DNA from: Bombyx mori
Taxonomy: Eukaryota > Arthropoda > Insecta > Lepidoptera > Bombycidae
Direction of reading: 5' to 3'
DNA: 64,000 nt
Assembly: GCF_030269925.1 (NCBI RefSeq)
Contig: NC_085107.1
Location: forward strand, 16,246,001 to 16,310,000
The stretch's first letter is position 1, and each line of letters begins with the position of its first letter. The notes under the pieces were generated by a model that worked only from the letters and a program-made list of their open reading frames with translations, had not been told where the DNA came from and searched no databases. Position numbers and translations under genes: made by a program. Below, in pieces: positions 49,801 through 57,438 of this stretch.

Positions 49801-50078
49801 ATATTAATTATATGTTACCTGGTTTAATTGAATTGAAAGAAGAGTATAATATCAGGGTACATAAACCTACAGTTACTTTTATAATTCGAGGTTACCTAAT
49901 TAGAAAAATGTATAATACCTCCAGAGCGTCCCTTTCAAAATGTCTAAGCTGTAATGTGAGCTCCAGTTTCCTTTCGCGATCGGACCACAGCTCCTCGAGT
50001 GCACTGCGTGTTCCTCGCAATCGCTCTAAAGTGGATTCCACGGCAGCGGTGCTGGTTGCATCCGAATCGCCAGAAGAT
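15127..50078 (-). CDS. trio: Trio Rho guanine-nucleotide exchange factor, central part (16 exons)
   Basis: Sixteen minus-strand exons splice into one open frame of 2,924 bp (about 975 codons), with intron phases matching at every junction. Relative to exon 50,078, residues 1 to about 530 are spectrin repeats plus a linker, 534 to about 710 the first DH domain, about 715-831 the first PH domain, 832-889 a linker and 890 to about 950 the SH3 domain. This order and many motifs ([60 protein letters not shown]) match Trio/Kalirin family proteins. In that family DH1-PH1 activates Rac/RhoG downstream of axon-guidance receptors at the plasma membrane. The SEC14 domain and first spectrin repeats (upstream) and the second DH-PH (downstream) are absent from the window. 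The exon beginning at 50,078 starts in phase 2 and the exon ending at 15,127 stops in phase 1, so both ends are open. Assignment to Trio is from recalled family sequence, not a search, but is very strong. Confidence 0.97.
17098..17380 (-). repeat. Dispersed repeat family B, copy with internal insert
   Basis: Reverse copy: CCCTAGCAAGAGCAGTG, CGCGACCCACTGAGAAGATT and CAGTGGGCTGTGTCTATGG, followed by a segment of about 140 bp that matches 5,864-5,995 in inverted orientation (GGAAAATCTTGAACCAATAT and neighbours). Confidence 0.8.
18746..18866 (-). repeat. Second SINE-like family, fragment
   Basis: T-run followed by GGCAGACGAGCATACGGCCC, ACCTGATGGTGAGTGGTTAC, GGACTTCAGCAATGCCAGGG and CAAGCCGCTGCCTACC. 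The same sequence occurs in plus orientation at 39,821-39,930, and a piece of it at 34,196-34,262. It is related in layout to Bm1 but distinct. Confidence 0.8.
19519..19812 (+). pseudogene. Mariner-family transposase N-terminal fragment
   Basis: The reading frame contains [40 protein letters not shown] and NEPRGRPP, the paired-like HTH of mariner (SETMAR-type) transposases. A stop follows NNNELK, and [18 protein letters not shown] continues after it. No catalytic region or terminal repeats are present. Confidence 0.75.
19813..23694. other. Intronic DNA, nothing recognised
   Basis: 3.9 kb of AT-rich intron without identifiable coding, RNA or repeat content. Confidence 0.5.
23695..23952 (+). 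repeat. Bm1 SINE, 5'-truncated
   Basis: TTACTGGTGATAGGACGTCT, GCGTTTCGATTTGAAGGGTG, TTATATCTCAAGGTGGGTGG and CCACCCATCTAAGCAATAAA, with an AAATAAATAAA tail. Confidence 0.92.
25384..25560 (-). CDS. trio: Candidate alternative first coding exon for a short Trio isoform
   Basis: A minus-strand ATG at 25,560-25,558 (context GTGCAATGG) opens 59 codons, beginning [20 protein letters not shown] and containing [20 protein letters not shown] and [12 protein letters not shown]. It ends at CGACAG|GTGATG, a phase-0 donor that pairs in frame with the SH3 exon acceptor at 15,385. It sits in a CpG-rich island unlike the surrounding AT-rich intron. Basic Ser/Pro-rich composition fits a regulatory N-terminus. 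Short Trio isoforms lacking the spectrin/GEF1 part are known in Drosophila; that this exon makes one here is inference. Without transcripts it could also be an independent gene's exon. Confidence 0.6.
25561..25745 (-). promoter_or_regulatory. CpG-rich probable internal promoter / 5' UTR
   Basis: The 185 bp directly upstream of the candidate ATG at 25,560 are very rich in CG dinucleotides (runs such as GCGGCGCCGCC and CGCGGCGCGCGGCGC) in a locus that is otherwise AT-rich. No TATA box is visible, so this would be a dispersed-type promoter or GC-rich leader. Strand is assigned from the open exon next to it. Confidence 0.45.
25863..25904. repeat. (TA)n microsatellite
   Basis: About 40 bp of TA dinucleotides with one C interruption, just beyond the CpG-rich block. 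Confidence 0.9.
26985..27170 (+). repeat. Dispersed repeat family B, truncated copy
   Basis: CAGCCCACTGAGTTTCTCGCC, TTCTCAGTGGGTCGCGTTTC, GATCCGGTGGTAGATTCTGCG and CTCTTGCTAGGGTTCGTGTT; it ends in GAAATAGCCTCTCAAGGCT. Confidence 0.85.
27171..29777. other. Intronic DNA, little recognised
   Basis: AT-rich sequence. A short stretch at about 28,225-28,320 (GATGTCTATGGGCTCC...GAGCCCGTATGCC) resembles a decayed SINE 3' half. Nothing else was assigned. Confidence 0.4.
29778..30468 (-). pseudogene. Deleted Tc1/mariner-superfamily (DDE) transposase
   Basis: The 5' part (from 30,468) encodes a helical DNA-binding segment ([40 protein letters not shown]). After a frame change it continues with [20 protein letters not shown] and reaches YTDEPYV (29,962-29,973), which resembles the first catalytic Asp motif. 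It then jumps, with a frameshift, into an acidic tail ([20 protein letters not shown]). All sequence that would carry the remaining catalytic residues is gone. Family placement rests on recalled patterns. Confidence 0.6.
32084..32290 (+). repeat. Bm1-like SINE, strongly decayed
   Basis: TTACTGGTAGTGAACCCACA, CGGGTAGGTACCACCATTCTG and TGGGCTCGTTGACACATTTA align in order with Bm1 but with many changes. This is an old copy. Confidence 0.6.
33042..33178 (+). repeat. Non-LTR retroelement 3' tail
   Basis: GTCGACTGGAAGAGAATGCC then CATGGCATTAAGTCCGCCTG, a short stem (AATGCC/GGCATT), TTTTGTGCATAAAGT and a (TAAA)n end. The CTGGAAGAGA-hairpin-AAGNCCGCC layout is that of 3' ends of moth LINEs. A second instance is at 42,897-43,016. 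Confidence 0.65.
33645..33884 (+). repeat. Bm1 SINE, 5'-truncated and diverged
   Basis: GTGAAGCAGTAATGCGTTTC, GAGACCTTAGAACTCATGTA, GTTGTAGATGTCTATGGCCT and AACCACTTAACACCAGATGG. Confidence 0.85.
34196..34262 (-). repeat. Second SINE-like family, short fragment with (TTTTA)n tail
   Basis: A (TTTTA)n run followed by GGGCACAGCCAAGCCGCTAC, matching part of the 18.7-kb element. Confidence 0.6.
35251..35580 (-). repeat. Bm1 SINE, longer copy lacking the tRNA head
   Basis: Besides the common 3' body it keeps the inner part AATTATAATTTTGCGGGTTT, GATTTTTATTACACGATGTT and CCTTCACCGTGGAAATCAA, which matches the full-length copy at 1,899. It ends before the pol III boxes. Confidence 0.93.
36128..36224 (-). 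CDS. trio: trio exon: PH1-SH3 linker, part 2
   Basis: This 97-bp exon has acceptor TTGTTTTAG and donor GATAAG|GTAAGT, ending in phase 0. It encodes [20 protein letters not shown] then [13 protein letters not shown]. Acidic, Ser/Thr-rich sequence ending DSDK is what precedes the SH3 domain in Trio. It is followed by a 20.7-kb intron. Confidence 0.9.
36387..36463 (-). CDS. trio: trio exon: PH1-SH3 linker, part 1
   Basis: This 77-bp exon has acceptor TTGTTTTAG and donor AGCAG|GTAATT, ending in phase 2. It encodes [20 protein letters not shown] followed by SQRSS, a Pro/Ser/Arg-rich linker. A second AG lies 14 bp into the exon, but its use would break the frame. Confidence 0.88.
37256..37417 (-). 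CDS. trio: trio exon: second half of PH1
   Basis: This 162-bp exon (54 codons, phase 0 at both ends) has acceptor ATTATTTCAG and donor ATACAG|GTAAAA. It encodes [40 protein letters not shown] and [14 protein letters not shown]. The last segment is the C-terminal PH helix with its invariant Trp. Confidence 0.97.
37741..38001 (-). CDS. trio: trio exon: end of DH1 and first half of PH1
   Basis: This 261-bp exon (87 codons, phase 0 at both ends) has acceptor TTTGTACAG and donor TTTATG|GTTAGT. It encodes [20 protein letters not shown] (last DH helix), [40 protein letters not shown] and [29 protein letters not shown] and the following strand are the core of the PH domain that packs against DH1 in this family. 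Confidence 0.97.
38085..38340 (-). repeat. Decayed SINE-like repeat
   Basis: A T-run followed by GTTTAATGGCGC, TCCACCTGG, GGCTTTCATAGACATCACAA and, at the far end, CGCCCTACCACC resembles the layout of a Bm1-type element in reverse. Similarity is weak. Confidence 0.4.
38341..41525 (-). other. trio: trio intron, mostly unassigned
   Basis: Part of the 3.5-kb intron inside the DH1 coding region. Only the SINE-like fragment at 39.8 kb is recognised. Confidence 0.6.
39821..39930 (+). repeat. Second SINE-like family, fragment
   Basis: AAGCAGCGGCTTGGCTCTGA, CCCTGGCATTGCTGACGTCC, CACTCAGGTGGGCCGTATGC and TCGTCTGCC: inverse of the 18.7-kb element. Confidence 0.8.
41526..41658 (-). CDS. trio: trio exon: DH1 CR3 helix
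   Basis: This 133-bp exon has acceptor TTCATTTAG and donor ATAAAG|GTGAAT. It encodes [14 protein letters not shown], then [18 protein letters not shown] (conserved region 3, the most conserved DH helix) and [12 protein letters not shown]. It enters in phase 2, pairing with the GC donor upstream, and ends in phase 0. Confidence 0.97.
42022..42810 (-). mobile_element. Pogo/Tigger-like transposon, deletion derivative
   Basis: Ends CAGTAGAATCCGGATATAAC (left) and, inverted on the right, CAGTAGAATTCATATACAAC, each flanked by TA (42,020-42,021 and 42,811-42,812). Interior sequence repeats 'gtcgttataagcg'-type blocks near both ends. It holds a broken CENP-B/pogo HTH on the minus strand in an intron of trio, 266 bp below the GC donor of the DH1 exon. 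At 789 bp it is far shorter than autonomous elements. Confidence 0.82.
42185..42493 (-). pseudogene. CENP-B-type HTH of a pogo/Tigger transposase
   Basis: ATG at 42,493 begins [13 protein letters not shown] then a stop, CAI and another stop. Next come [20 protein letters not shown] and [14 protein letters not shown], then [20 protein letters not shown] and QRDWGIP. The pattern [22 protein letters not shown] and the later ALLQWF..QR are those of the psq/CENP-B DNA-binding region. No DDE domain remains. Confidence 0.8.
42897..43016 (+). repeat. Non-LTR retroelement 3' tail
   Basis: TCTCTGGAAGAGATCGCTTA, then TAGCGATAAGCTCGCCTATT and a GTGCAATAAAGT end. The GAGATCGCT/AGCGATAAG hairpin is shared with many moth LINE/SINE tails. 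It ends about 60 bp from the DH1 exon donor. Confidence 0.65.
43077..43288 (-). CDS. trio: trio exon: DH1 core, with a GC splice donor
   Basis: This 212-bp exon has acceptor TTGTTTCAG. It encodes [40 protein letters not shown] and [18 protein letters not shown], then [10 protein letters not shown] plus two bases. IFGNIxEIxxFHxxxFLxEL and [12 protein letters not shown] are DH1 signatures. The only junction that keeps the frame and the family spacing (15 residues between the YF and the next conserved Y) is TTTGAGAG|GCATGT, a GC donor. The nearest downstream GT would shift the frame. Confidence 0.95.
43520..43765 (+). repeat. Dispersed lepidopteran repeat
   Basis: GCGACCCTCCCTCGCTTCGC, CATCAAAATCCGTTGCTTAG, TTTAAGCATACATAGGGACA and GACTTTGTTTTATACTATGT are blocks I know from very common moth repeats. 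Class uncertain. Confidence 0.55.
44101..44227 (-). CDS. trio: trio exon: start of DH1 (RhoGEF) domain
   Basis: This 127-bp exon has acceptor TGTTAATAG and donor GGAAAG|GTAAGC, ending in phase 0. It encodes [31 protein letters not shown] and [24 protein letters not shown] is conserved region 1 of DH domains, which with CR3 forms the surface that binds the GTPase switch regions. Confidence 0.97.
44375..44675 (+). repeat. Dispersed repeat family B
   Basis: AAGCCGCCGTCGCCCGAAAT, GGTGCTTTTAGGTCTCTCAA, ACCCACTGAGGTTCTCGCCG, TCTCAGTGGGTCGCGATTTA, ending in GAATAGCCCCTTAGTTAGGC. It lies in the intron next to the first DH1 exon. Confidence 0.85.
44732..44899 (-). CDS. trio: trio exon: acidic/Ser-rich linker before DH1
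   Basis: This 168-bp exon has acceptor TTTGATTTAG and donor AAAGA|GTAAGT, entering and leaving in phase 2. It starts [20 protein letters not shown] and ends [10 protein letters not shown], joining to EFIMAEL in the next exon. [14 protein letters not shown] is the family signature at the start of DH1. The middle is low-complexity Ser/Glu/Asp/Pro and is shorter than the linker I recall for other Trio proteins. Confidence 0.93.
45040..45360 (+). repeat. Dispersed repeat family B
   Basis: CGTGGCCCCCGGTAACTACA, GGTGCTTTTAGGTACCTCAA, CAGCCCACTGAGTTTCTCGC, GATCCGGTGGTAGATTCTGC and GGTTCGAGCCCCGTGAGCTC. It fills most of the 510-bp intron between the last spectrin exon and the linker exon. Confidence 0.87.
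45410..45675 (-). CDS. trio: trio exon: last spectrin repeat ([18 protein letters not shown]...)
   Basis: This 266-bp exon has acceptor TTTCAATAG and donor GCCAG|GTACGA, ending in phase 2. It encodes [38 protein letters not shown], a run of eight alanines, then [20 protein letters not shown] and [13 protein letters not shown]. The LAQLADGxxEKGHxHAxxIKxxVxAVD block is the last spectrin repeat before the DH domain. The polyalanine tract replaces a longer Ser/Thr loop in vertebrate members and may vary in length within the species. Confidence 0.95.
46453..46653 (-). CDS. trio: trio exon: spectrin repeat ([22 protein letters not shown]...)
   Basis: This 201-bp exon (67 codons, phase 0 at both ends) has acceptor GCATTCTAG and donor AAAG|GTAGGA. 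It encodes [20 protein letters not shown] followed by [14 protein letters not shown], with [22 protein letters not shown] typical of Trio. The C-terminal half is a charged helix ending [12 protein letters not shown]. Confidence 0.96.
46828..47095 (-). repeat. Possible decayed retroposon
   Basis: A T-run start, then blocks of mixed composition (GATAAGCTGCAAGAAGGCTT, GAACCCGCCTGTACTTCGCA) unlike the adjacent AT-rich intron. Suggestive of an old SINE in reverse orientation, not proven. Confidence 0.3.
47393..47624 (-). CDS. trio: trio exon: spectrin repeat ([14 protein letters not shown]...)
   Basis: This 232-bp exon has acceptor AATACTACAG and donor CACAG|GTAGAT; it enters in phase 2 and ends in phase 0. 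It encodes [40 protein letters not shown] and [20 protein letters not shown]. FYKTxEQVCSVLxSLExEYxRxEDWCG is a family signature around the loop between repeats. Confidence 0.96.
47706..47934 (-). CDS. trio: trio exon: spectrin repeat ([18 protein letters not shown]...)
   Basis: This 229-bp exon has acceptor TTTTGCAG and donor ATCAG|GTTAGT; it enters in phase 1 and leaves in phase 2. It encodes [60 protein letters not shown] and YDPHTI. WIRNGExML and SEAEQLxREHxQF are clear Trio spectrin repeat motifs. An intron of only 81 bp separates it from the next exon. Confidence 0.96.
47995..48216 (+). pseudogene. Possible jockey-like reverse transcriptase remnant
   Basis: A 73-codon frame ends [19 protein letters not shown] then [12 protein letters not shown]. 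The order SKL..N...ILK...YGI.LG resembles the C-terminal part of jockey-clade reverse transcriptases. It lies antisense to trio in the 762-bp intron between two spectrin exons. No catalytic motif is left. Confidence 0.4.
48697..48904 (-). CDS. trio: trio exon: spectrin repeat ([12 protein letters not shown]...)
   Basis: This 208-bp exon has acceptor TTTTTATAG and donor CTTG|GTAAGG, ending in phase 1. It encodes [17 protein letters not shown], a short Ser/Gly/Asp loop, then [20 protein letters not shown] and [11 protein letters not shown]. The stretch LLEFLxxRxxDLEELAExxR..xxEQCVQL is characteristic of a Trio spectrin repeat boundary. Confidence 0.95.
49076..49398. mobile_element. MITE, copy 2 (inverted relative to copy 1)
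   Basis: Ends TCTTCTCGCATTAAAACTGT and CTTTTAATGCGAAAAGGCGA. The interior matches copy 1 at 4,112-4,450 in reverse orientation (CCAGTTACATTATCTGTCTT, GCTCTTTTGACAGTATTTAT). It sits in the 571-bp intron between two spectrin exons, 77 bp from the exon at 49,476. Confidence 0.82.
49476..49607 (-). CDS. trio: trio exon: spectrin repeat ([13 protein letters not shown]...)
   Basis: This 132-bp exon (44 codons, phase 0 at both ends) is preceded by GTTTTCTAG and followed by GTATTT. It encodes [20 protein letters not shown], a heptad-patterned helix, then [21 protein letters not shown]. The motif HNESVxxMQ is shared with Trio family members. A MITE copy (49,076-49,398) lies in the intron just below its donor. 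Confidence 0.94.
49919..50078 (-). CDS. trio: trio exon: spectrin repeat (SSGDSDATS... to ERDALE)
   Basis: This 160-bp exon has acceptor TTTATTGCAG and donor GAG|GTATTA. One base completes a codon begun in an unseen upstream exon; 53 codons follow. A Ser/Thr/Asp-rich start ([13 protein letters not shown]) leads into the helix [19 protein letters not shown] and RHFERDALE, as in the middle spectrin repeats of Trio. It is the most upstream exon I can place with confidence, so the next exon upstream lies at least beyond a long intron. Confidence 0.93.
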
Positions 50079-52928
50079 CTGCAATAAATTCGATATTCAT
50101 GTTAAAAATTTATAAATAAAAACTATAGTGATAGCACGATTAATGCCTTAGATTCCCAAGCTTTTTGACGATTCTTAGAGTACGTTTTGCTGATTATTTG
50201 TTCTGAGAAAACTGATAAAAATTTATTTGGTATTGACAATTAATTTTTGGCATGAAGTTTATTGTCATTAACTATAATCGTTAAGCGGTGATTTTGTAAA
50301 ATCCTGACTGTGTACCTATCGTCAATTTTCGTATTTTTTTACACATTGTCATTAGTTATAAATCTTGTAGTAGTGATTTTGTAAAATCCCGACTGCGTGA
50401 CATCTATTTAAATTTTTTTTTTTACATAATGGATATGCTTATGATCTAGTTTTAATAATAACCGAATTTATTTGAAATTTCGTTAATATCTGTAATCTGT
50501 ATGATAATAATACAGGTACAGGTACCATTGATCTTATTTGAGGAGACGGGTAACAGAACCCTTTAATAATGTCTAGTAAACTTATCTAGTTTGATCTCAT
50601 TGAATTTGTCTCAACGGATACTATCTATAAATCGTTTTAATTCACCACTTTCTTCATGTGCTTTTTAACACGAATTTATTTTTATAGATTTACATTAAAG
50701 TAAACTGCAATAGAAATGAGTTAACCGAGCATTATTACTGTACCACAACTAAGTAAATCGAATGATATAATATCTTTAGGACAACAAACCTCCATCTTAG
50801 GCACTGCACCGGTGATTTATTCCTATGCGATCTTCGATGATATCTGAGCATTTTGGGCAAAAATGTTCATCTCACCGGCTATTTCAAATCGTAAATGAAG
50901 AAAAGTCGTTTTTTTTTTCGTTTATCGACACTACACTTTCACTTTTGTATCACTTCTAAATCTCTCATAAATGAATTTAAGCTACAAAATCATTAATATA
51001 TAATAATATATATAATTAATAAGTTCGGTGTAAAATTGCTGGATGAAAATTGAAATGTTCTAGGACGAGTCTCCAATTAAAAAATTTAATAAATCAAGAA
51101 CCTATATTACATAAGTATTTAATTAAACGATAAGAAGTAAGTAGATGACCAAGTGCACATCAAACCAACTGTTAAGTTACGGCTGGTTAGTGAACGATTC
51201 GAGCCACGATTTATTCCCTATAGTGCAAGCTAACTGTGCGCAGACATAACTGATTTGTTTAACGTTATTATTTACAAAACACATTACGTAAGTGAAATCT
51301 CACTTTATAGATGATTCTACCGAATACCGCAATTGTGATGTTACGCAGGTGTCTGAGCGCTGCCGATCTATTAATTGTTTCCCGGCGGTGACCTAAATAA
51401 TTTAAATCTTTCAAATTTATATTAAAAATATAAAATCCTACAAGTATGCTTTTGTTTAGATAACTCGTTTGTATTGCATATCCTACACAAATCGTGCGAG
51501 TAAAAATATTTCACATGGTGAGTTTAAAACAAATATGCGAACCCTTTTCGGATTTCGTTTTATTGTGCAAAAACGTAACGTCAAACATCAAAATACGTAA
51601 ACACACGCAGATGCTGATGTATTTATTATTTATATTTTTCATCAACACGCCGTCAATTTCGTAAAGCGGCTTCGGATGCAATATCCCGCCATTGTGAAGG
51701 TGGCCGTCTAAAGCAGAATACGACAAATTATGTCGGTTGCACACATTTATGATGCTCTTGCCGATTTCTCAATCGGAAACTGACTGAATGTTCTGATTTA
51801 ATAAACTCCACTACTTAAGTTAAGGTGCGTTATGCGTCTGCACGAATTTACTACTACCGTCCTGTTTATTTCTATTTTTTTTAAGGGATTTTATGACCTG
51901 GTAACTGAGACCTTTAAGTCATGTCTTATTTTAATTTATATTCATATTTTTATGAAAAATGATATTATGGAGTGAAATGAAATGAAGATGATTAATTTGA
52001 GACATTAATCAACTGGGATGAAATTAAATGAAATGAGATGATTTGGAATGAAATATAATCTCAGTAAAATGGTGGTCATTTACTAAGATTTTTTCAGTGG
52101 ACTTTTTGGAGGATCCCGAGAAGTTACGTCCAGCGGCTTTGTTTCATTTTCCCTCATTTGTGCACTTTCACAGATATTAAACAGTTAATAAACCACCATT
52201 ATTACACATTTAAACCTGAAGAACCACTAAATAGACAAACTAAAACAAATCACATAACTTCACTCCTCTGGTTCCCGCCAAAAAGTCCTATATTTCTATT
52301 TTACAATTTGAAGGTTAGATTAGCTGTTGTTCTAACATAGATGAGACTTCGATATCCAATCTAAATAGGCACCGGTATTCATATAGTGGAATCCGAGACT
52401 TCTGCATTCGTTCGATCTGCAGACGTTCTGATCACCGCTTAAAATGAAGTTGACCGTGAACTAGTGTGAAAGTCCAGTATTTCGTACTTTACAAACATTA
52501 CCAAGTCTGCCTTTACTAATAAATTTTGTTTACTAATAAATTAATTTAATTCTTTAATTACTAAAGAAGCTGGTTTGTTGGCGGACCAATAGATATTGTT
52601 CCGAACATATACCTATATGAAAATACAAGTATAATCTCAAGCGTCTAGACTGATGGAACCAGTCAAATAACTAGTCATATTCCGTTTGCATTGTGATCGT
52701 GAATACAGATAACGTTAGACACCGGGTAGACGCGCTCGCTCTCCGTGGCTAACATGAAGAAAGTTTCCCTTGCACGCGTTTTACCGCAATAAACTGCAAC
52801 ATGCTGAATCAAGAGACAGAATCTCAAATCTAGCATCACGAAGTTAGAGTTCAAAGGCTCGACTTGTAGGTTTTGTGTGTCTCATGTTCGTGTCGCATGT
52901 GTGAAAATTAGTCAGTACATTTATAATA

Positions 52929-53148
52929 TACTAGCCGTACTCGCCCGCTGCGCTGGGCATTTAAAATTAACATTATTATTTATTGTCATTATTATTAGGG
53001 AGTCCAACACTCATATAAATATTAGCCTATCTATTAAGTACATGTATTTTCTACATGGACACCAAGTTTCAAGTCAATCGGATGCATGGTTCAGTAGTTA
53101 TAACGGAACATCCGTAAAAACCACTGTAGATTTATATATTAGTATAAA
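52929..53148 (+). repeat. Dispersed insect repeat with TATACTAG...TAGTATA ends
   Basis: TATACTAGCCGTACTCGCCC, CACCAAGTTTCAAGTCAATC, GGTTCAGTAGTTATAACGGA and TTATATATTAGTATA. I know this arrangement as a very common insect repeat; its class is unsettled to me. Confidence 0.6.
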
Positions 53149-55394
53149 TTCATTGAAATTTCCAATTTCGTATCAAGAAATGTTAGTTTTTAACGCTTGA
53201 GAGATATCATTTCTGGTCGGTACAATTTCTTAACGTTTTCCCTACCTGTAAAAAAACACGGTAAATCGTTACGAGAAAAAAAAAGTATATTATGGATAAA
53301 CTTTCATGTACATTGTGTTTATATATTATGTAGATAAATATTCCGGTGCTCGGAACCGTTTTAATGTCGTTGCTAGTGCTGCATACCTCGCGCTTCGGCG
53401 CCCAAACGGAACCAGAAGATAGTGGTGAAGACTCATGCACTATTCATACAAGACACATTATCGTGCGAGAGTGATTGATTTGTCCGTTTCAAATGAGCTC
53501 TTATTTGTCATTACCACATTTATAAACATTTATAAACTTTCTATTAAATATCAAGTAAATCAGACATGTGCTATGAACAGTATTTGTTTTAATTATATTA
53601 CTCATTTTGAATATTGATAATAATTATGTTGATTTCGAAAGTATAAAACGCAAAATAATGGTAGTCTCAAAAAAGTTATTCTTGGATATATTTTAAAATT
53701 AGACAACGACTTACGAGTTAGTAATTGCGTGAACAGTAAAAAAGTTCGGTTGCGATGTAAAATGGAGTCTCCCAGTTTAATTAGCTCCAAAATAGACCTT
53801 AGTTTCCAAGTAAAATAACTATTTACGTCTTTAGAATACAGGTGCAAATTTTATCCAATAAGGTTAAGCGCGAACATTAACAACAACCATAATTACTTTA
53901 ATTAACAGTCTCAAAGCGATCAACAATGAGTGAAGGAAGACATAAACAAAACGCTCGTTACAGGCACGAATCGTTCGGCGATAACTGTTAAATATAGTTG
54001 TTAAACAAAAATTATGTATACTGCGACGGTCGCCGTAGGGTCTTTAAGAGTTTGTTTAATTTTATGAGCGTACAACTCGTAAATATTCCGCTCACGAACC
54101 CAGCAGAAGCCCTCTAGTACAGAAGGCTAAGCCGTTCGACAATTAGGGCTCAGTGGTAGTTTTATGGGCAGTTAAAACGCATCCACTGGCGGACAACATT
54201 TTATATCCGGTTTTATTGGCGCAAAGCAATGCACCGTTTCAACAAAACCCTCGCTTCGACGCCTTCCTATTCCTTGAGCTTAGATATATATATACGAGGT
54301 ACTTAATTATGTATTGCAAGACTTAATGTCGACAGTAAGGCGCATTGCACATTGTACGTTCACGTAAAAATATAATGCCTTCGTAAACATTTAACCTACC
54401 CTTGCAACTATACAATTACACGGGACAATGTTAGTAAAAATGTACAAAACACAAACCTGCAATACACACTATCACAAATATACACGAATTGAAGAATAAA
54501 GAAATTAAAAAGAATATATGCGTCGTGATTATCAAACAATAAGTGCAGCATGTGGCCGTTCCTCAAATATTATGATAACGAATACTTGAAGTTGTCCTCT
54601 GTCATTGTTTCAATGTCTATAAATGAATACCTTTTTCGATGAACAGTCTAATGTTCCTTCTTCAGCAAGTTACGTCAGCATAGAAGTCACAACGAAATAT
54701 GGTTGAAATATGAACCAAACAATGTAAAAGTATGATTATATTATAAAATGCGGTGCAAGATAAAATACTTCTAGAAATTTCTAGTCAGCATAATCATAAT
54801 TTATTTTTATCGCAGTAGTCTCGAACAATTTGGACCATTAAAAAACTAAAACGTTAATAAAACTATTATAATTCCAATTTACCCAAACAAGAAATGTCAT
54901 TGCCGTAGGCTTAATAGGAATGGTCTACAAAATCTAATATTAACATTTTCAGTATTATACAAATTTTTATGCTTAATTTTTAACAACGAAGCTTAGTGTC
55001 ACATATGAAAATATTATGATAAGCTCGGCTCACAATATTTTAGATCTGTCTTAATAGATCAACATTTATTGCTTCAACCATATATTGACAAATAGCGAAA
55101 ACTTGTTGCGGACCTTATAAATAATATCCGAAAACTATGTTAATGCAACAAGACTGCAGAACAGGGAAATAATTAAATTTACAAGAAAATCTTAATACTT
55201 ATATGCTCGTAACTCTCGGGCGCTGAACGGCAGAAACGATCATTATTTCCTAAGTCAATACACAATCTTCAAGAGTCCCGCGAGGAATTTGTAAACAAGA
55301 TTGATAAAAATACGTGAATAGAAAATTGTAGTAGTTGTCGGCTGCTTTCTACGCGAGGCATCGCAAATTGCGTGACTACTGAGCTGCGACTATG

Positions 55395-55435
55395 GCGCCG
55401 GCGTGCAAGCGCAGACTGCACCGAGAATTTATACA
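55395..55435 (-). promoter_or_regulatory. Possible TATA-type promoter
   Basis: On the minus strand GTGTATAAATTCTCGG (TATAAA at 55,433-55,428) precedes a GC-richer stretch and a small ATG frame (MPRVESSRQLLQFS...). Placement upstream of trio on its strand is suggestive only. No clear initiator sits 30 bp downstream. Confidence 0.2.
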
Positions 55436-57438
55436 CGACTTCACAACAGACTGATAGTTCTACTAATGTCGTGCTCACAAGGACCGGGACAACATGACTT
55501 AGAATTTGAGAAAATCTAAGGTTTCAGTTTATTTATCTTCTGTTTGTTTAAATACCGTTAGATGTTATTTACACTATAAGATTTTTTAGATTTAAACATG
55601 ACTTTCGCCCGATGGTTTAAAAATCAAGAACCAATTTACAAAATATATTCATTATTTCAGTTATATGTATATAATATAAAACTGCATGAAATATATAATA
55701 CACTGCAAATATTTTACACATTCATAATCATATGAATAGTATCTAACAATACATATTTTCTTGTCCGTTTACATTTCTTACGCTTAAATCTTCAAACTTA
55801 CAAACGCGAAAAGACAACAAATCAATTGCTTATATCATGAAAGCATGCAAACCTTCATGAAAATTGTTAACATAATATGAAAGTATTGTTTGCACTGTTC
55901 TGATTTATATCAACATTAATTAAACGAAGACTGTACTGATTTTTTAATCCATACTGATTGATACTAAGGAAACAGTTACTCAATTACGTTATAAAAACAT
56001 AGGAATTATTGTGTTTATTTTCGTATAATAATATTAATTAGTGTGCCCAAAGTTTGAACGTCGGATTAATAAAATGAAGTTATTTTTATTTCAATAAATC
56101 ACTAAATTAAACAGATACTGCTGCGACACTGCCACGGATGGATACATGTGGGAGAAACGACCTTAAAACCGAGCAATACTTCAGCAATTCGTTGACATTG
56201 AAAACCTGTTACTATAAAAAACAATAGGCAGTAGTGTTTTTAATTAATAAATTAAGTAAAATAACATGAGATGATCTCTAGATTTTTTACGAATTAATAA
56301 ATATTGATTGAAAAGTATGTATTTTAAACGATAAATTATAGTAAATTGTTTTATAAATTAGTTATATCTTAGTACTTAGTCGACACTTCCTGCCTCTCTA
56401 AGACTGTAATATAAATTAAGCAATATAATCATAGTAAGTCTGCATTAAGTGAACAAATTAGGTATATAGATATCTATTTCTATTCTTCAAAACTGTTTTT
56501 ACTTGAATACAAATATTTAATTAAGCCGAATGTAATATTTTAACATGAAAAAATAATGATCTCAGTAGAACAAGCTTCTGGAATAGTCTGACCACCCTGT
56601 GCTTGAGCTCACACTAATCCAGTGAGCCCTGAAAATCAGGCTTCCCCTCTTCTCCTCCATTTACTATCAGCCACCTTTCAAAAAGTCAGCAAATTGAATT
56701 ATGAGTGGACAGCTGGATAACATATATTGCCATTCGGAGTTAGTACCTTTGGAATTCAGCGTTTGAATATACTTTTCTTGGAACACAAGTTCGAAGACTT
56801 CATTCAATTTGTGAAAATTAAAGCCTATCCGCATGTTTTTTGGAGTTTTCCGATGAGCTTTTGCTAAGATTTTTAAAACCAGATGCTTTTACTATCACAG
56901 AAAATATCTATATTTTATCCATAAAACAGACAGTTTTCGAATTTTATCAAAGTCCCTATTGTGCGTTTGATAACGATAAGAAATCCATTTATTTTAATGT
57001 AGTGATAATGGACAGTTGACAGATATTTTTAATTCATCAAACTACGGTACATATAACAAGATGAAATGCATCTGAAGTGTTCCAATTGAAACAATTTTAA
57101 TGTATTTGATGCGATAGCGGGGTATGAGACTCTTTGTAGATCGTAGAATTCGAAGGGGAAGCGGGTCACAACCACTGTGTATATACTTGAAACTACCTTT
57201 CAGTCATATATAATTTCTTATTGAGCAATTCTAAATAATAAATCTGATTCTGGTCTAGTACACTGTCCTATTTTTCGAAATTTTTACTAAATTTTATACA
57301 TTCGCATTTATGTCATTTTTGAAAGTAATTTAATTTATTGAATTTTTATATAAAACACTTGAATGTAACGGCTCCTTGTTGTGTGTGTTGCGTTATCTGT
57401 GATATAAAACCGTGAGAGTTTCGATCATATGCACTTAC

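Larger units (their letters stand above)
50079..57438 (-). other. Long upstream trio intron / gene-free DNA
   Basis: No exon that continues the spectrin region upstream is recognisable. A dispersed repeat is present at 52,929-53,148, and a possible promoter at 55.4 kb. The rest is AT-rich and unassigned. Confidence 0.55.
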
